From positions 1-64,000 of the forward strand of contig NZ_JAHKQO010000051.1 in assembly GCF_018861065.1 (NCBI RefSeq): a DNA stretch of 64,000 bases. Reading direction: 5' to 3'. This document shows positions 27,001 to 35,604 of the stretch, piece by piece. A program made the position numbers and the translations under genes. Source of the stretch: Paraglaciecola arctica. Lineage in GTDB: Bacteria > Pseudomonadota > Gammaproteobacteria > Enterobacterales > Alteromonadaceae. Below the pieces are notes generated by a model, which did not search any database, was not told where the DNA came from, and saw nothing but the letters and a program-made list of their open reading frames with translations. The stretch's first letter is position 1. Every line of letters starts with the position of its first letter.

Positions 27001-28143
27001 CATACTTAAACGCCAGTCTTGCACCATAGTTCCACTAATTTGGTCTTTAAATGAATACACGGCATTGTCAAAAGAGACCCACATAGTGCGGTTTAAGGTA
27101 AGTTGATTTTCGAGATGTAAAGGTTTGCCGCGGTGCACAATATCGTAGCGCAGCGTATCTTTTTCAGTTAACAAATAAGCGGGATAGTTATACCAGCTTT
27201 TCGGCATATCCACTTGTCCACTATCGATTACTCTGGCACCACTGAGTTTACCGAAGCGTAACTTTTCGTCACTTTCGAATGCCCAAACTTCATCTTTGGG
27301 CCAGTTGTGAGTTTGCGGGGGACGTTGCCACTCTATATTGGTTGGAAGTGAGTAAGCATTAACTATAATTTGCCATCGCCCAGGTTTAACTTTTGAGTGC
27401 AACACTCCAAGGGCATCCAGATAGGTTGGTATGTCACTTTGAATACCGGCAAGTTCAAATTTCTTTGGTAACACTTGGCCTAGGGCAACTTCACGCATTT
27501 TTCCTGATACATCAATTGCGATGATGGTTTTAAGTTGTAAATAAGGGCCGTCAGTAATTTTTCGCACCACGCGCATGTTAAGTGACTCTTGCTCAGCTTG
27601 ACCTTGAGTCGACTCTTGAAACCACAACTGATTATTTTCTACTTTGGGAAAGTTAATGGGTTGTCCGTTGATAGACATATTCACCAGCGCAACTTCGCTA
27701 GGAAGCGAAATGCTTGCAGGCATTTGTTGCCAACTTAACTTACCAGTGACTAGATGAGTGCCTTTTTCTAAGGTAATCACGGGGCGATTTTTTTGTTGCA
27801 ACACAACGATGTTTTCACCGTTTACCTTCACTTCATGGGGCCAGTATTTTTGATTGCCCAGTAAAGGGATCTCAGTTTTAGAAAATACTTTCCATGATTG
27901 TCGAAATTCTGCTCCTTGCTGATCCACTTTAATATCCATCACATTTGGCCATGCACACAAATGGTTGTTTAGGTTGTTATACTCTGTTTGGTTAATAAAA
28001 GGGCAACTTAGGTTTTGATAATCTTTTAACACCCATGTTTGCCAATGTTTTAATGGTTCAGGAATCGATTCCTCGGCAAAAGAGCAGAATGAAGTGACTA
28101 GGCAAATGAGTATTAACTGACGCAGAATTTTAAATGAGGCCAC
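24079..28143 (-). CDS. Very large membrane protein of unknown function
   Basis: The 1354-aa protein is not one I recognise. The GTG at 28143 was chosen because AAGGA lies 7 bases upstream and a signal sequence (LRQLILICLVTSFCSFA) follows at once. A long periplasmic, beta-rich domain (about 30-460) precedes a cluster of membrane helices (about 470-590). Further helices lie at about 690 and 730; the second, MLFMMPLFTPSAEA, looks like an internal signal-like segment. A second beta-rich domain extends to about 1150, and five or six helices and a Lys-rich tail close the protein. The duplicated layout suggests a fusion of two envelope modules. It precedes the transglutaminase-like gene on the same strand. 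Confidence 0.6.
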   Translation of the reverse strand: MASFKILRQLILICLVTSFCSFAEESIPEPLKHWQTWVLKDYQNLSCPFINQTEYNNLNNHLCAWPNVMDIKVDQQGAEFRQSWKVFSKTEIPLLGNQKYWPHEVKVNGENIVVLQQKNRPVITLEKGTHLVTGKLSWQQMPASISLPSEVALVNMSINGQPINFPKVENNQLWFQESTQGQAEQESLNMRVVRKITDGPYLQLKTIIAIDVSGKMREVALGQVLPKKFELAGIQSDIPTYLDALGVLHSKVKPGRWQIIVNAYSLPTNIEWQRPPQTHNWPKDEVWAFESDEKLRFGKLSGARVIDSGQVDMPKSWYNYPAYLLTEKDTLRYDIVHRGKPLHLENQLTLNRTMWVSFDNAVYSFKDQISGTMVQDWRLSMLQPFKLEAAQDQDGAVLITSLTADERGIENRYPQVNVKASGVVNATSTLPVSGWKNDFERVSIKVNLPPGNKLFAVFGADNVSDSWWSSWSIWASFIVLLASLAAFRLAGVVPGVLTALMLLAVYQENHAPVIVMLNLLVAMAVKKHQPFEKLNSIAKMYWGASAALVAASVLLFSATQLRTVIHPQLETGNHTMYHHSAENNVSQAANIQTRSEESVRKMRVREPQVEADMVMVSGSKVRQADSFMERYQSDSLLQAGSGMPDWSWNQYSISWNSPVAQGQSFELIILSQLSYKILKVIGIILMLLWLLFLLKDAITPTINQFKHKSSAALVVMLFMMPLFTPSAEATSFPSQAMLQELQARLLEAPECAPNCASINSVNVVASNSQLTLQLVVHADSHTAIALPRSEFWQGQSYVVNDKAVTGVYRHNNWLYVPVSKGISRLDITGRLIPVDNFQLRFNEQPKRIVIQDSDNWEIVGTQGNVLSGNTLEFLAKINAQQTDSPTSTRFKQQPFAKVTRVVTLDKIWTVKTKVERIAPTSGSVNIQVPILPGERVISDQITVADNQVAVTIAAGERTFSWRSTLERNTAMQFVAADNKNIIEQWQIVISPAWHLSLKGLPLIMEPQSALDYFSYSFYPYGGESLELEVSRPEAVQGEALAIDSVNLKIDQGSRTSKLELDFNYRSTRGGEHIIELPENYQLKEVKTDGNLINLQPESKQLAIPISPGTHHIQISMRSNEESALLFSPPQINLHAPSSNITTQVNVSKQRWILWAKGPLLGPAILYWGELLAFVCIALLLARVKFSPLNTVQWLILGLGLSLNNWGVLVLIALWFAAVTASRFRPKNTEYVMFNLSQLVLYGFSAIAIMSLISVVPISLLSNPSMGIEGYQSYGNTLTWFADRAEGSLPKVTILSISVWFYKAIMLVWVLWLSTSILSWIKWAWKIIGTYGYWRSSPTKKTTTAKSKEVENKIE

Positions 28144-28355
28144 GTTTTTTTCCTTGTGTGCTTTTGTGTAGTTTGCCTTTAGTGCCTGAGACAAATCAAT
28201 AGTTTTATATGTTTGCCATGAGCGAAACTAAACCCGAAATTGCCAAAAAATTGGCCAGTTTGATATACACCGAAAATACTAGATATGTGATCAGGTGATT
28301 AAGCTTTGTGACTTTTCTAGGGTAAAATCATGTTTTAAATCAACAAGGAATTTAT

Positions 28356-29231
28356 GTGAGCTGGGTTTTCTTTACTTTGGGTGCAGTGGTGATGCAAACG
28401 TTTCGTAACGCTTTGCAAAGTAAACTAAGTGCACATATGAGCACGTCTGGCGTGACCTTATCTCGCTTTTTATTCGCTCCCCCTATTGCTCTCATCTATT
28501 TGCTGATACTTTACACATTCTCAAAACAAGCAATCCCCGAGTTCACTACAGAATTTATATTAATTGTGTTACTTGCTTCTGTGATGCAAATTTTCGCTAC
28601 TTCGTTAATGGTGATTTTATTTAAACAAAAGAATTTTGCCATAGGCGCAGGACTTGCCAAAAGTGAAGCCTTAGTAGCAGGTGTTTTAGGCACCTTATTT
28701 TTTGGCAGCCAACTCAATTTATTTGGCTGGATTGGAATTTTAGTTGGAGCTGCCGCAATTTTTGTGTTGTCTGGGGGCGGCAGAAAAGGACAACTTAGCC
28801 TTAAAACCGTCTTGATAGGCTTAGCCTGTGGAAGCTGTTTTGCACTTACTTCGTTATATGTTCGAGAAGCCAGTCACTTGCTACAAGTACCTTTCCCCCA
28901 CAGTGCCGCTTGGGTTTTACTCTGGGTGTTATGTATTCAAACCACTTTGTTAGTGAGTTATATTGCGATAAAAGACCGCAGTACTTTTGTCGCCCTTAAA
29001 AACAACACTAAAATGACCTTTGCCACTAGTGCAACCAGTTGTTTTGGCTCTATTTGTTGGTTTAGTGCAATGGCATTACAACATGTTGCTTATGTCAAAA
29101 CACTAGGCCAAGTTGAGGTATTATTTACCATTTTGATCGCCACATTCTGGTTAAAGAACAAAGTCAAAACCTACGAGATAGTGGGGTTACTGCTTATTGC
29201 AGCTGCAGCGATTTTGGTAATGTGGGCTTAA
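28356..29231 (+). CDS. EamA-family (DMT) transporter
   Basis: The 291-aa protein has about ten hydrophobic helices in two EamA repeats. The first half contains LSRFLFAPPIALIYLL, and the second ends LGQVEVLFTILIATFWLKNK, a pattern typical of drug/metabolite transporters. The GTG start at 28356 is preceded by AAGGAA. A nearby ATG at 28354 runs straight into a TGA, so the GTG must be used. The exported compound is unknown. yigZ follows 13 bp later on the same strand, which suggests co-transcription. Confidence 0.8.
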   Translation: MSWVFFTLGAVVMQTFRNALQSKLSAHMSTSGVTLSRFLFAPPIALIYLLILYTFSKQAIPEFTTEFILIVLLASVMQIFATSLMVILFKQKNFAIGAGLAKSEALVAGVLGTLFFGSQLNLFGWIGILVGAAAIFVLSGGGRKGQLSLKTVLIGLACGSCFALTSLYVREASHLLQVPFPHSAAWVLLWVLCIQTTLLVSYIAIKDRSTFVALKNNTKMTFATSATSCFGSICWFSAMALQHVAYVKTLGQVEVLFTILIATFWLKNKVKTYEIVGLLLIAAAAILVMWA

Positions 29232-29244
29232 TGGCAATACACCT

Positions 29245-29865
29245 ATGACAACAGCGAGTTATCAAGTACCTGCAGAGGTACATCAAGTTGAACTAGAAAT
29301 TAAACGCAGTAAATTTTTAACCTTTGCCGCGCCTGCCGTTAATCGTCGTGAAGCTGAGGATTATATTCGTTCGTTACGGGAGCAACACCCACAGGCCAAT
29401 CACGTGTGTTGGGCTTATATTGCTGGCGCTCCAAATACAACTATCCGCTCTATGAGTGATGACGGAGAGCCTAGTGGCACTGCTGGTATGCCGATGTTAA
29501 AAGTACTCGAGTATAGTGGTTATGGCGATTTAGTAGTGGCAGTGGTGCGCTACTTTGGCGGCACTAAGCTCGGAACCGGAGGGCTACAACGGGCGTACTC
29601 CGATGCGGTTTCCTTAGTGTTATCAGAATTACCCTTAAAACTTAAGGTCGCTCGCACTAGGGTGCACTTAAGTTATGACTACCCCTATGATGGCAGTATA
29701 TCGCGTTTGTTAGAGCGATATGACATTGAGAGTATGGCCCCGTCTTATGCTCAACAAGTCACCCTCTGTTTTGCAATAGCGAGTAGCGAGTTAAGCACAT
29801 TTAAGACCGAAGTCACCAATATTACCGCTGGAAATGTCGAAGTATTAACACCAGACCCAGATTAA
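29245..29865 (+). CDS. yigZ: YigZ/IMPACT family protein (UPF0029)
   Basis: The 206-aa protein has the highly conserved IMPACT/UPF0029 N-terminal block: RSKFLTFAAPA, HVCWAYIAG, SDDGEPSGTAGMPML, VAVVRYFGGTKLGTGGL. It also has the YigZ C-terminal ferredoxin-like domain from about residue 135. Bacterial YigZ is a conserved protein of unclear function, thought to bind nucleic acid or ribosomes. The length matches E. coli YigZ (about 205 aa). It lies 13 bp after the EamA gene. Confidence 0.9.
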   Translation: MTTASYQVPAEVHQVELEIKRSKFLTFAAPAVNRREAEDYIRSLREQHPQANHVCWAYIAGAPNTTIRSMSDDGEPSGTAGMPMLKVLEYSGYGDLVVAVVRYFGGTKLGTGGLQRAYSDAVSLVLSELPLKLKVARTRVHLSYDYPYDGSISRLLERYDIESMAPSYAQQVTLCFAIASSELSTFKTEVTNITAGNVEVLTPDPD

Positions 29866-29895
29866 TCAGTCAGAACTTCGGTTATGTTAAGCCAT

Positions 29896-30987
29896 TTACA
29901 TTTTAATGATTAAGCCGGCTTCAGGGTTTACCTTACCTTCACACACGTACTGATAAACATCGGCTAACCCCTTTAATCCATGTAACTCTGTCAGCTTTAA
30001 CCAACTGGCACTTCTTTGAATAGTAGACTGCATAAAGGCAGTGGTCTTTTGCTCAAATACTGCAGAACCCCAGTCTTTAATACGTTTTTGAATATGCGCC
30101 GGGGCAAAAAACATTTCGCTGCGCTGTTGAATAAAGTCGGGCCCCATACCACCATCTTCCCAATGGGTGAAACCAACATTTGAACAAAACTTCATGTTGG
30201 CACCAAGGTGTTTATGCAGCCGCCCCAGAACCTCACCGTTACCAGACATGTCCACTATTACTGTGGGTTTTGATGGGTCAATTGAGGTCAAGTTATCATA
30301 AGTGACTGTGCTGTCATATATGCCTAACTTCGTCACCATATCCAGATTGCGATCCGAGGTCATGCCAATACTACTAGGGGCATTTTCGTCGTCAGCTAAG
30401 GCATAACCTAAACCAATGCTGGTTTTACTAGAGGCGCTGATGACCACCACTTGTTCGGCACCAAACCAGTTTCTATCTTGCAAGTTGTCGTATAAACAGT
30501 AAGACGTAATATGCAATGGAAACAACAACATCCGAAAGTCATCCATCGCTTTATTATAATTTGGCTCTGCCAATACTCTGCGGTAGGCGTTGTATCCTGA
30601 AGGCAACGGAGCGCGATGCTCAGCCCCATCTATCCAACGATATTCACTGACAGCAGTAGGGGTCATTTTGAGGTAGGTCGCTGGCGGAAAATAACCAAAT
30701 AAACGCTCACCTACAGCAACGTTTTCAGCGTTAGATGCAACCACATCGGCAAAACCCCAAACCGGTAAAATGCCCCACTCCCTTACATTGTTTCCTGTGG
30801 GTGGAAAAAACTGCCAATATCCAAATTGATCACCCACTACCGCATAAGTCATGTTGTTAGCGGTAAATGCAAACTTGTCAATTTTCACTAATACTTCACC
30901 AGCAGCAATGTCACTTTCTGATAGGTCAGTGGCTACCACTCTATTGGTATGATAGTTATCTTTGCGTATTTGAAATTCACTCATCAC
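29896..30987 (-). CDS. DUF2855 protein (quinone-reductase-like fold)
   Basis: The 363-aa protein carries recognisable DUF2855 features: LVKIDKFAFTANNMTYAVVG near the N-terminus and WGILPVWGFADVV. A nucleotide-binding-like core follows, with ISASSKTSIGLGYAL and MTSDRNLDMVTKLGIYD. The core resembles medium-chain reductases without zinc, so it may be an NADPH-dependent reductase; function is unassigned. The gene starts 7 bp after the flavoprotein gene, so the two form an operon, presumably under the divergent TetR regulator. Confidence 0.75.
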   Translation of the reverse strand: MMSEFQIRKDNYHTNRVVATDLSESDIAAGEVLVKIDKFAFTANNMTYAVVGDQFGYWQFFPPTGNNVREWGILPVWGFADVVASNAENVAVGERLFGYFPPATYLKMTPTAVSEYRWIDGAEHRAPLPSGYNAYRRVLAEPNYNKAMDDFRMLLFPLHITSYCLYDNLQDRNWFGAEQVVVISASSKTSIGLGYALADDENAPSSIGMTSDRNLDMVTKLGIYDSTVTYDNLTSIDPSKPTVIVDMSGNGEVLGRLHKHLGANMKFCSNVGFTHWEDGGMGPDFIQQRSEMFFAPAHIQKRIKDWGSAVFEQKTTAFMQSTIQRSASWLKLTELHGLKGLADVYQYVCEGKVNPEAGLIIKM

Positions 30988-30994
30988 TTTCTCC

Positions 30995-32404
30995 TTAGCT
31001 CGCCGCGGCTTGTATTTGTGCTAAATATTGTTGTAACTTACCCATTGCTGGCTGCGCGTTTTCACGCATACGTTGCACTACGGCTTGCTTTTCCACTTCG
31101 TCTTCTTTAACGCTGCGCATTAACTGGCTAAATCCATCAAGTCTATTTTCGAGTAGCCACTTACGTAAATTATCATCTTGTGACCAAATGTATTGATTCA
31201 TCATAAAGGCCGCGGTTAAACGTAACCAATCGGTTAAGGTGTTAGGTAGTGGCACCACATTACAAATTTTATTCTTGGCCTCCTCTGGATAGGCCAACTC
31301 TATGTGAGCAATAAAGGCGGCACTGAAAACCGGTTGGTAAGAACGCACGGTTTGCGGAGTAATGAGATCGCCTTCAAAAATAGGCTTGGTTTCTAAATTC
31401 ACCAAAGCACTGGCTGAACAGTCAATGTGTAGGTGTTTGGTAGATGTAGGAATGGTGCCTTTTTCTAACACAATTTGATTACTTTCAAGACTCGTCACTC
31501 TGCCCTTACGTATGATATTTTTGACTTTACGTAACTCTGCTAATTCCATTTGGCTGACCGTTGCACCGTGAAACATCTGTGGCTGAACATTAGTATCAAT
31601 TCGCAAGAACACTCCGGCTTTCTCTAAGCGATCAAACATATCTTCAACTGAACTAGACTGCGCGATGGCTTCCATTTGCGCCGCCTGAGCGCCAATGGAT
31701 TCGAAGAAAAACTCTTCTGTAGGTTGGGTATTTTGGCGGTCAATCAACCATGCATCTCTTGGCATGATCCATTGGATTTCATCAGGGTCGACATTTTTTT
31801 CGAGTAACCACAATATTGCATCTATGCCTGTTTTACCGCCTCCAATCACCACATATCCAGCGGGAGGTTGCGTTACTTTCGGTAAATCATTTAATGGCAT
31901 AAATTGCACATCAGATGCAATACTGAAATTAGGGGTGTGAGTAGAAGGAACATGAGTATTCAAATAAGTGGCATCGACAGTTTTTTTGTTCACTTTCACT
32001 TGATGGGTTTCACCAGTAAGTGAAGAAACAAATTTTCCGTTACCTTTGTAATCACACATTGGGAAATACTGTACCCGTCCTGAAGGTAAAAACTGTTCGC
32101 GCATCACGTCATCAAAATAGGCACTCACTTCAGCTCCAGAGGCGAGCTCGTTTAAACCTTTATTGAGGCCCACTTTATCAATACAGCCCTTACTCAATTC
32201 ACGGGAACTGATGCCATAAAAAGAAGAGGGCTGATGCAAGGTCACAAAAGGATAAGCAACGTTCCAATGGCCACCGGGTTTGTGGAATCGATCGACAATA
32301 ATTATGTTGGCATCACTTTCGGTCAATAAAATATCGGCAAATGCCATACCTACCGCGCCGCTACCAACTATCAAATAATCTGTTTCATGGGTGAATGTAG
32401 TCAT
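30995..32404 (-). CDS. FAD/NAD(P)-binding oxidoreductase (monooxygenase-like)
   Basis: The 469-aa flavoprotein has an N-terminal FAD motif, YLIVGSGAVGMAFADILL, followed by PGGHWN, which is common in flavin monooxygenases and related oxidoreductases. A second dinucleotide motif, YVVIGGGKTGIDAILWLLE, lies near residue 190. The classical FMO fingerprint is not evident, so a hydroxylase or Baeyer-Villiger activity is not assured. It is the first gene of a two-gene operon with DUF2855 and diverges from a TetR gene. Twin palindromes lie in the shared promoter. Confidence 0.75.
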   Translation of the reverse strand: MTTFTHETDYLIVGSGAVGMAFADILLTESDANIIIVDRFHKPGGHWNVAYPFVTLHQPSSFYGISSRELSKGCIDKVGLNKGLNELASGAEVSAYFDDVMREQFLPSGRVQYFPMCDYKGNGKFVSSLTGETHQVKVNKKTVDATYLNTHVPSTHTPNFSIASDVQFMPLNDLPKVTQPPAGYVVIGGGKTGIDAILWLLEKNVDPDEIQWIMPRDAWLIDRQNTQPTEEFFFESIGAQAAQMEAIAQSSSVEDMFDRLEKAGVFLRIDTNVQPQMFHGATVSQMELAELRKVKNIIRKGRVTSLESNQIVLEKGTIPTSTKHLHIDCSASALVNLETKPIFEGDLITPQTVRSYQPVFSAAFIAHIELAYPEEAKNKICNVVPLPNTLTDWLRLTAAFMMNQYIWSQDDNLRKWLLENRLDGFSQLMRSVKEDEVEKQAVVQRMRENAQPAMGKLQQYLAQIQAAAS

Positions 32405-32462
32405 TATTTTTCCTGCTTAATATGAATGAATATTGTGCAGTTGGATAAAAATCACATTGCAC

Positions 32463-32496
32463 ATAACACTGTTATAGTTAATCATAACAGTGTTAT
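32463..32496. promoter_or_regulatory. Twin palindromic TetR operators
   Basis: ATAACACTGTTAT (32463-32475) and ATAACAGTGTTAT (32484-32496) are each palindromes with 6-bp arms. Together they form a perfect 13-bp inverted repeat with an 8-bp spacer and centres 21 bp apart, two helical turns. They lie between the flavoprotein operon and its divergent TetR gene, the classical position for a repressor that controls both directions. Confidence 0.8.
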
Positions 32497-32542
32497 ACAG
32501 GTCAACAATTTATCTTTATCCAGTGGTTAAATCATTATCATC

Positions 32543-33127
32543 ATGAGCGACGCAAAGAGCATTATTTTACAAGCAGCATCTGAATTGTTCCTTGAAGGAG
32601 GTACTTCAGCACTTAGCGTTAGAGCCATATCCAAACGTGCTGGCGTCTCTACAATTGGCATATACAGTCACTTTAAAGGCAAACAAGGCATTCTAGACGA
32701 GCTGTATATTGAAGGGTTTCGGAAAGTATTTGCTGCTATGGACATACTCAAGTCTGCCAAAGGGCCCAGAGAAACCATTTTACAAGGAGTCAAAGGTTAT
32801 TTAGAGGTGGCTGACAAATATGAAGCCCATTACCGCCTCATATTTGGCGAAAGTGATCCCGGTTATTTTCCGTCTGAAGAAGCTCGAGATATAGCTGAAA
32901 AAGCCTTCAAGCTGTTAATTGAAGTGAGTTCACTTATTTTACCCAAAGAGACCCCTATCGCTAAGAAACAACGAATCGCGTTAGAAATTTGGGCCTTTGT
33001 ACATGGTTATGTGAGTTTAAAACATCACGCTATTTCAACTTTAATAAGTCCAGACGAGTGGAATACTTTAGCGTTAAACGCATTATCAACTCACATCGAT
33101 GCGATTATCTCGAAGCATGCTTCGTAA
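32543..33127 (+). CDS. TetR-family transcriptional regulator
   Basis: The 194-aa protein has an N-terminal TetR helix-turn-helix (about residues 5-52, with GGTSALSVRAISKRAGVS and a recognition helix near IYSHFKGKQGILDEL) and a ligand-binding C-terminal domain of the WHG/TetR_C type (LALEIWAFVHGYVSL). It diverges from the flavoprotein-DUF2855 operon, and twin perfect palindromes lie between the genes, so it very likely represses that operon and itself. The inducer is unknown. Confidence 0.85.
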   Translation: MSDAKSIILQAASELFLEGGTSALSVRAISKRAGVSTIGIYSHFKGKQGILDELYIEGFRKVFAAMDILKSAKGPRETILQGVKGYLEVADKYEAHYRLIFGESDPGYFPSEEARDIAEKAFKLLIEVSSLILPKETPIAKKQRIALEIWAFVHGYVSLKHHAISTLISPDEWNTLALNALSTHIDAIISKHAS

Positions 33128-33231
33128 ATTTGGCGAGTCCGTTCTTTAACTAGGAGTACGACAAAAAGCTCCTACGAAGCCTTTTTGATTGATTGTTAGA
33201 GGTGAAACGGGTTTTTATTAAGTGAAGTGAG

Positions 33232-33272
33232 CAGTGAGATAAACTAATTTTGATAACTAGTTTAGCTCACTG
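33232..33272. terminator. Bidirectional terminator-like hairpin
   Basis: CAGTGAGATAAACTA (33232-33246) pairs with TAGTTTAGCTCACTG (33258-33272) with a single mismatch, followed by TCTTTT. It lies between the convergent TetR and DUF3718 genes. Confidence 0.65.
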
Positions 33273-33298
33273 TCTTTTAGCATTTTCATATTAAGGGT

Positions 33299-33616
33299 CT
33301 ATAAGCTAGCCAAAAATTCCTGATTGTCTGCGGCGCTTTTTTTGGCTAGAAATTTTGCGGTTTTTTGAGCTTCATTTGCCATAGCAAAACTAACTGGATC
33401 ATAACCATTACACACTAAGCCGTCGGCAATTCGTTTCATTCCTAGGCCGCTATCTCGTATCGCTACATTTACTTTAATAACGCTGTCACTTTTAATCGCT
33501 TCACATACTTTAACTAATTTACTTTCAACTGCTGGGTCCATTTCGTTAGCCGCTTGAGCACTGCCTGCTAAAAAAAGGCCTGCGCTGATGATGGTGCTAA
33601 TAATTGCTTTTTTCAT
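33299..33616 (-). CDS. DUF3718 small periplasmic protein
   Basis: The 105-aa protein starts at the ATG at 33616, preceded by GAGAGA, with a signal peptide (KKAIISTIISAGLFLAGSAQA). The mature domain shows the DUF3718 pattern: VCEAIKSDSVIKVNVAIRDS, then RIADGLVCNGYDPVSFA, with two cysteines that could form a disulfide. The function of DUF3718 is not known; it is common in Alteromonadales and Shewanella. An upstream in-frame extension exists but would bury the signal peptide. Confidence 0.75.
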   Translation of the reverse strand: MKKAIISTIISAGLFLAGSAQAANEMDPAVESKLVKVCEAIKSDSVIKVNVAIRDSGLGMKRIADGLVCNGYDPVSFAMANEAQKTAKFLAKKSAADNQEFLASL

Positions 33617-33946
33617 GATAAATCTCTCTATGTTGGTTGCTGGTGTTATTTTGTGTACACCCATAGAGTAGAGATTGAAATTGAGATTGAAGCACAAAAA
33701 ATGCTCAATTGCGGCTAAACGCGGTGAAGCGTTCAACTCAATATTTAGCGCGATAATCCGCCGCTTAACTTGGGTTATTCATCGTATATTGCGAAATTTT
33801 GTTACATTTAGCTAATTATCAGGATGTGATTGTGGCGCTGTCTCAGGGGAATAAAACCCTTACTCTGCCTTTTTTGGCAACTGCATATCAAGCTAGCCCC
33901 AAATAATGGTTTGGGGCGCTTTGCAGGGAACGAGCCGAGGGGTAAC
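33617..33946. other. Intergenic region with hairpin
   Basis: The 330-bp gap holds a perfect hairpin GCCCCAAA-TAATGG-TTTGGGGC at 33896-33917, 30 bp beyond the malic enzyme stop, which may help end that transcript although no U-tract follows. No gene was found. Confidence 0.5.
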
Positions 33947-35194
33947 TTAATCCTGTAAGTAACTTGCTGGCAACTCAGTAATGGCAGCCACACCTGAATC
34001 CAGCGCAGCTTGGGCTACCGCTTTTGCGACACGTTTTAACAAACGCGGGTCCATAGGTTTAGGAATAATATAATCTTTACCAAAACTCAGACTATCAATG
34101 TTACTGGCGGATATCACGTCTTTGGGTACTTCTTCTTTAGCAATGGCGCGAATTGCATCCACAGCGGCAATTTTCATTTCGTCGTTAATTTGCGAAGCGC
34201 GCACATCTAATGCACCACGAAAAATAAACGGGAAACACAAAACGTTGTTTACTTGATTTGGATAATCAGAACGTCCGGTTGCCATGATTAAGTCATCGCG
34301 TATTTGATGGGCTAGCTCTGGTTTAATTTCAGGGTCAGGGTTAGAACACGCAAATATTACCGGTTTAGGTGCCATTAGTTTTAAGGCTTCGGGTGGCAAT
34401 AGATTAGGACCAGACACACCCACAAATACATCGGCACAATCTAAGGCATCTTCTAAGGTGCGTTTATCAGTATTATTGGCAAATAATTTTTTGTGGAAAG
34501 TAAGGTCTTCGCGACGAGTATGGATTACACCTTTTCTATCAAGCATATAGATACGTTCGCGTTTAGCGCCACATTTAACCAACAGCTCCATACAAGCGGT
34601 AGCGGCAGCTCCGGCGCCTAAACACACTATAGTGGCATCGTTAATATTTTTGCCTTGAATCTCTAAAGCATTCAGCATGCCAGCAGCAGTGACTATTGCG
34701 GTGCCATGTTGATCATCATGAAACACTGGGATGGCGCAGCGCTTTATTAATTCTTGCTCAATTTCAAAACATTCAGGTGCCTTAATATCTTCCAAATTGA
34801 TACCACCAAAGGTATCTGCGATATTAGCCACTGTATTGATAAAGTCTTCCGTTGTTGTATGTTTCACTTCAATATCAATAGAATCGATATTCGCAAAACG
34901 TTTAAATAACAAAGCTTTGCCTTCCATCACAGGTTTAGATGCTAACGGGCCTAAATCGCCTAGCCCCAAAATAGCAGTACCATTTGATATGACCGCCACT
35001 AAGTTGCCTTTACCTGTGTATTTAAAGGCTGCGTCTGGATCTGCTGCAATCTCTCGAACCGGCTCAGCTACTCCTGGGCTATAGGCTAAGGCTAAATCGG
35101 TCACCGTTTCGGCGGGCTTAGTAATCTCAATACTGATTTTTCCTGGGACAGGTTTAGCATGATAATCGAGAGCTTGTTGGCGGAAATCAGACAT
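33947..35194 (-). CDS. Malic enzyme (oxaloacetate-decarboxylating), short form
   Basis: The 415-aa protein equals the malic-enzyme part of MaeB without the C-terminal phosphotransacetylase domain. Landmarks are LALAYSPGVAEPVREIA, the catalytic VISNGTAILGLGDLGP block, the metal-binding region HDDQHGTAIVTAAGML, and the Rossmann motif CLGAGAAATACMEL. It converts malate to pyruvate and CO2 with NAD(P)H production. In Alteromonadales and Shewanella the gene commonly neighbours rpmE, as here. Whether NAD or NADP is preferred cannot be decided. Confidence 0.85.
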   Translation of the reverse strand: MSDFRQQALDYHAKPVPGKISIEITKPAETVTDLALAYSPGVAEPVREIAADPDAAFKYTGKGNLVAVISNGTAILGLGDLGPLASKPVMEGKALLFKRFANIDSIDIEVKHTTTEDFINTVANIADTFGGINLEDIKAPECFEIEQELIKRCAIPVFHDDQHGTAIVTAAGMLNALEIQGKNINDATIVCLGAGAAATACMELLVKCGAKRERIYMLDRKGVIHTRREDLTFHKKLFANNTDKRTLEDALDCADVFVGVSGPNLLPPEALKLMAPKPVIFACSNPDPEIKPELAHQIRDDLIMATGRSDYPNQVNNVLCFPFIFRGALDVRASQINDEMKIAAVDAIRAIAKEEVPKDVISASNIDSLSFGKDYIIPKPMDPRLLKRVAKAVAQAALDSGVAAITELPASYLQD

Positions 35195-35604
35195 TATGTT
35201 GTCAGTCCTTTAAAAAGAATAAAAATTGACGAAAAATTGCAACCTCGAATGGTGTTCTTATTAACTTTGAATTTTATGAAATAAGTCCATCAGACACAGC
35301 GTTAAACAACATTGCTAGTAGCAAGGTAACACAGCTTTAGGCGCTGAACACATCAGATAAGAGTTCTTATTTTGTATAGCCAATATAATTAAAATATATA
35401 CAGCTAAGTCCTTTATGTATTTGATTTACAAAAGAGTTTAATTGGTCAGGTTGAAATCGTTTTCAATATTTTACCACGCGGGCCATAGTGTAAAAGACCT
35501 TGGTAAGGCGCATCAAACACTTCGATTTAACGTAACAAAAATTAGCTACAAAAAAAGGCGCTGAAACAGCGCCTTTGTGATGTATTGCCAATTGACAAAC
35601 AATT
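35195..35604. other. Intergenic region between rpmE and the malic enzyme gene
   Basis: The 410-bp stretch contains the rpmE terminator (35554-35576) and presumably the malic enzyme promoter. No other gene or repeat was seen. Confidence 0.5.
35554..35576 (-). terminator. rpmE Rho-independent terminator
   Basis: A perfect 10-bp stem AAAGGCGCTG / CAGCGCCTTT with a 3-base loop is followed on the minus strand by a run of T. It lies 28 bp after the rpmE stop. Confidence 0.9.

Noticed and set aside
28236-28260. Terminator at GCCAA-AAAA-TTGGC in the divergent region upstream of the EamA gene
   Set aside because: The stem is 5 bp with no U-tract and lies between two promoters rather than after a gene.
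33808-33993. Minus-strand frame at the malic enzyme 3' end
   Set aside because: It overlaps the enzyme gene out of frame, has no ribosome site and a composition unlike a protein.
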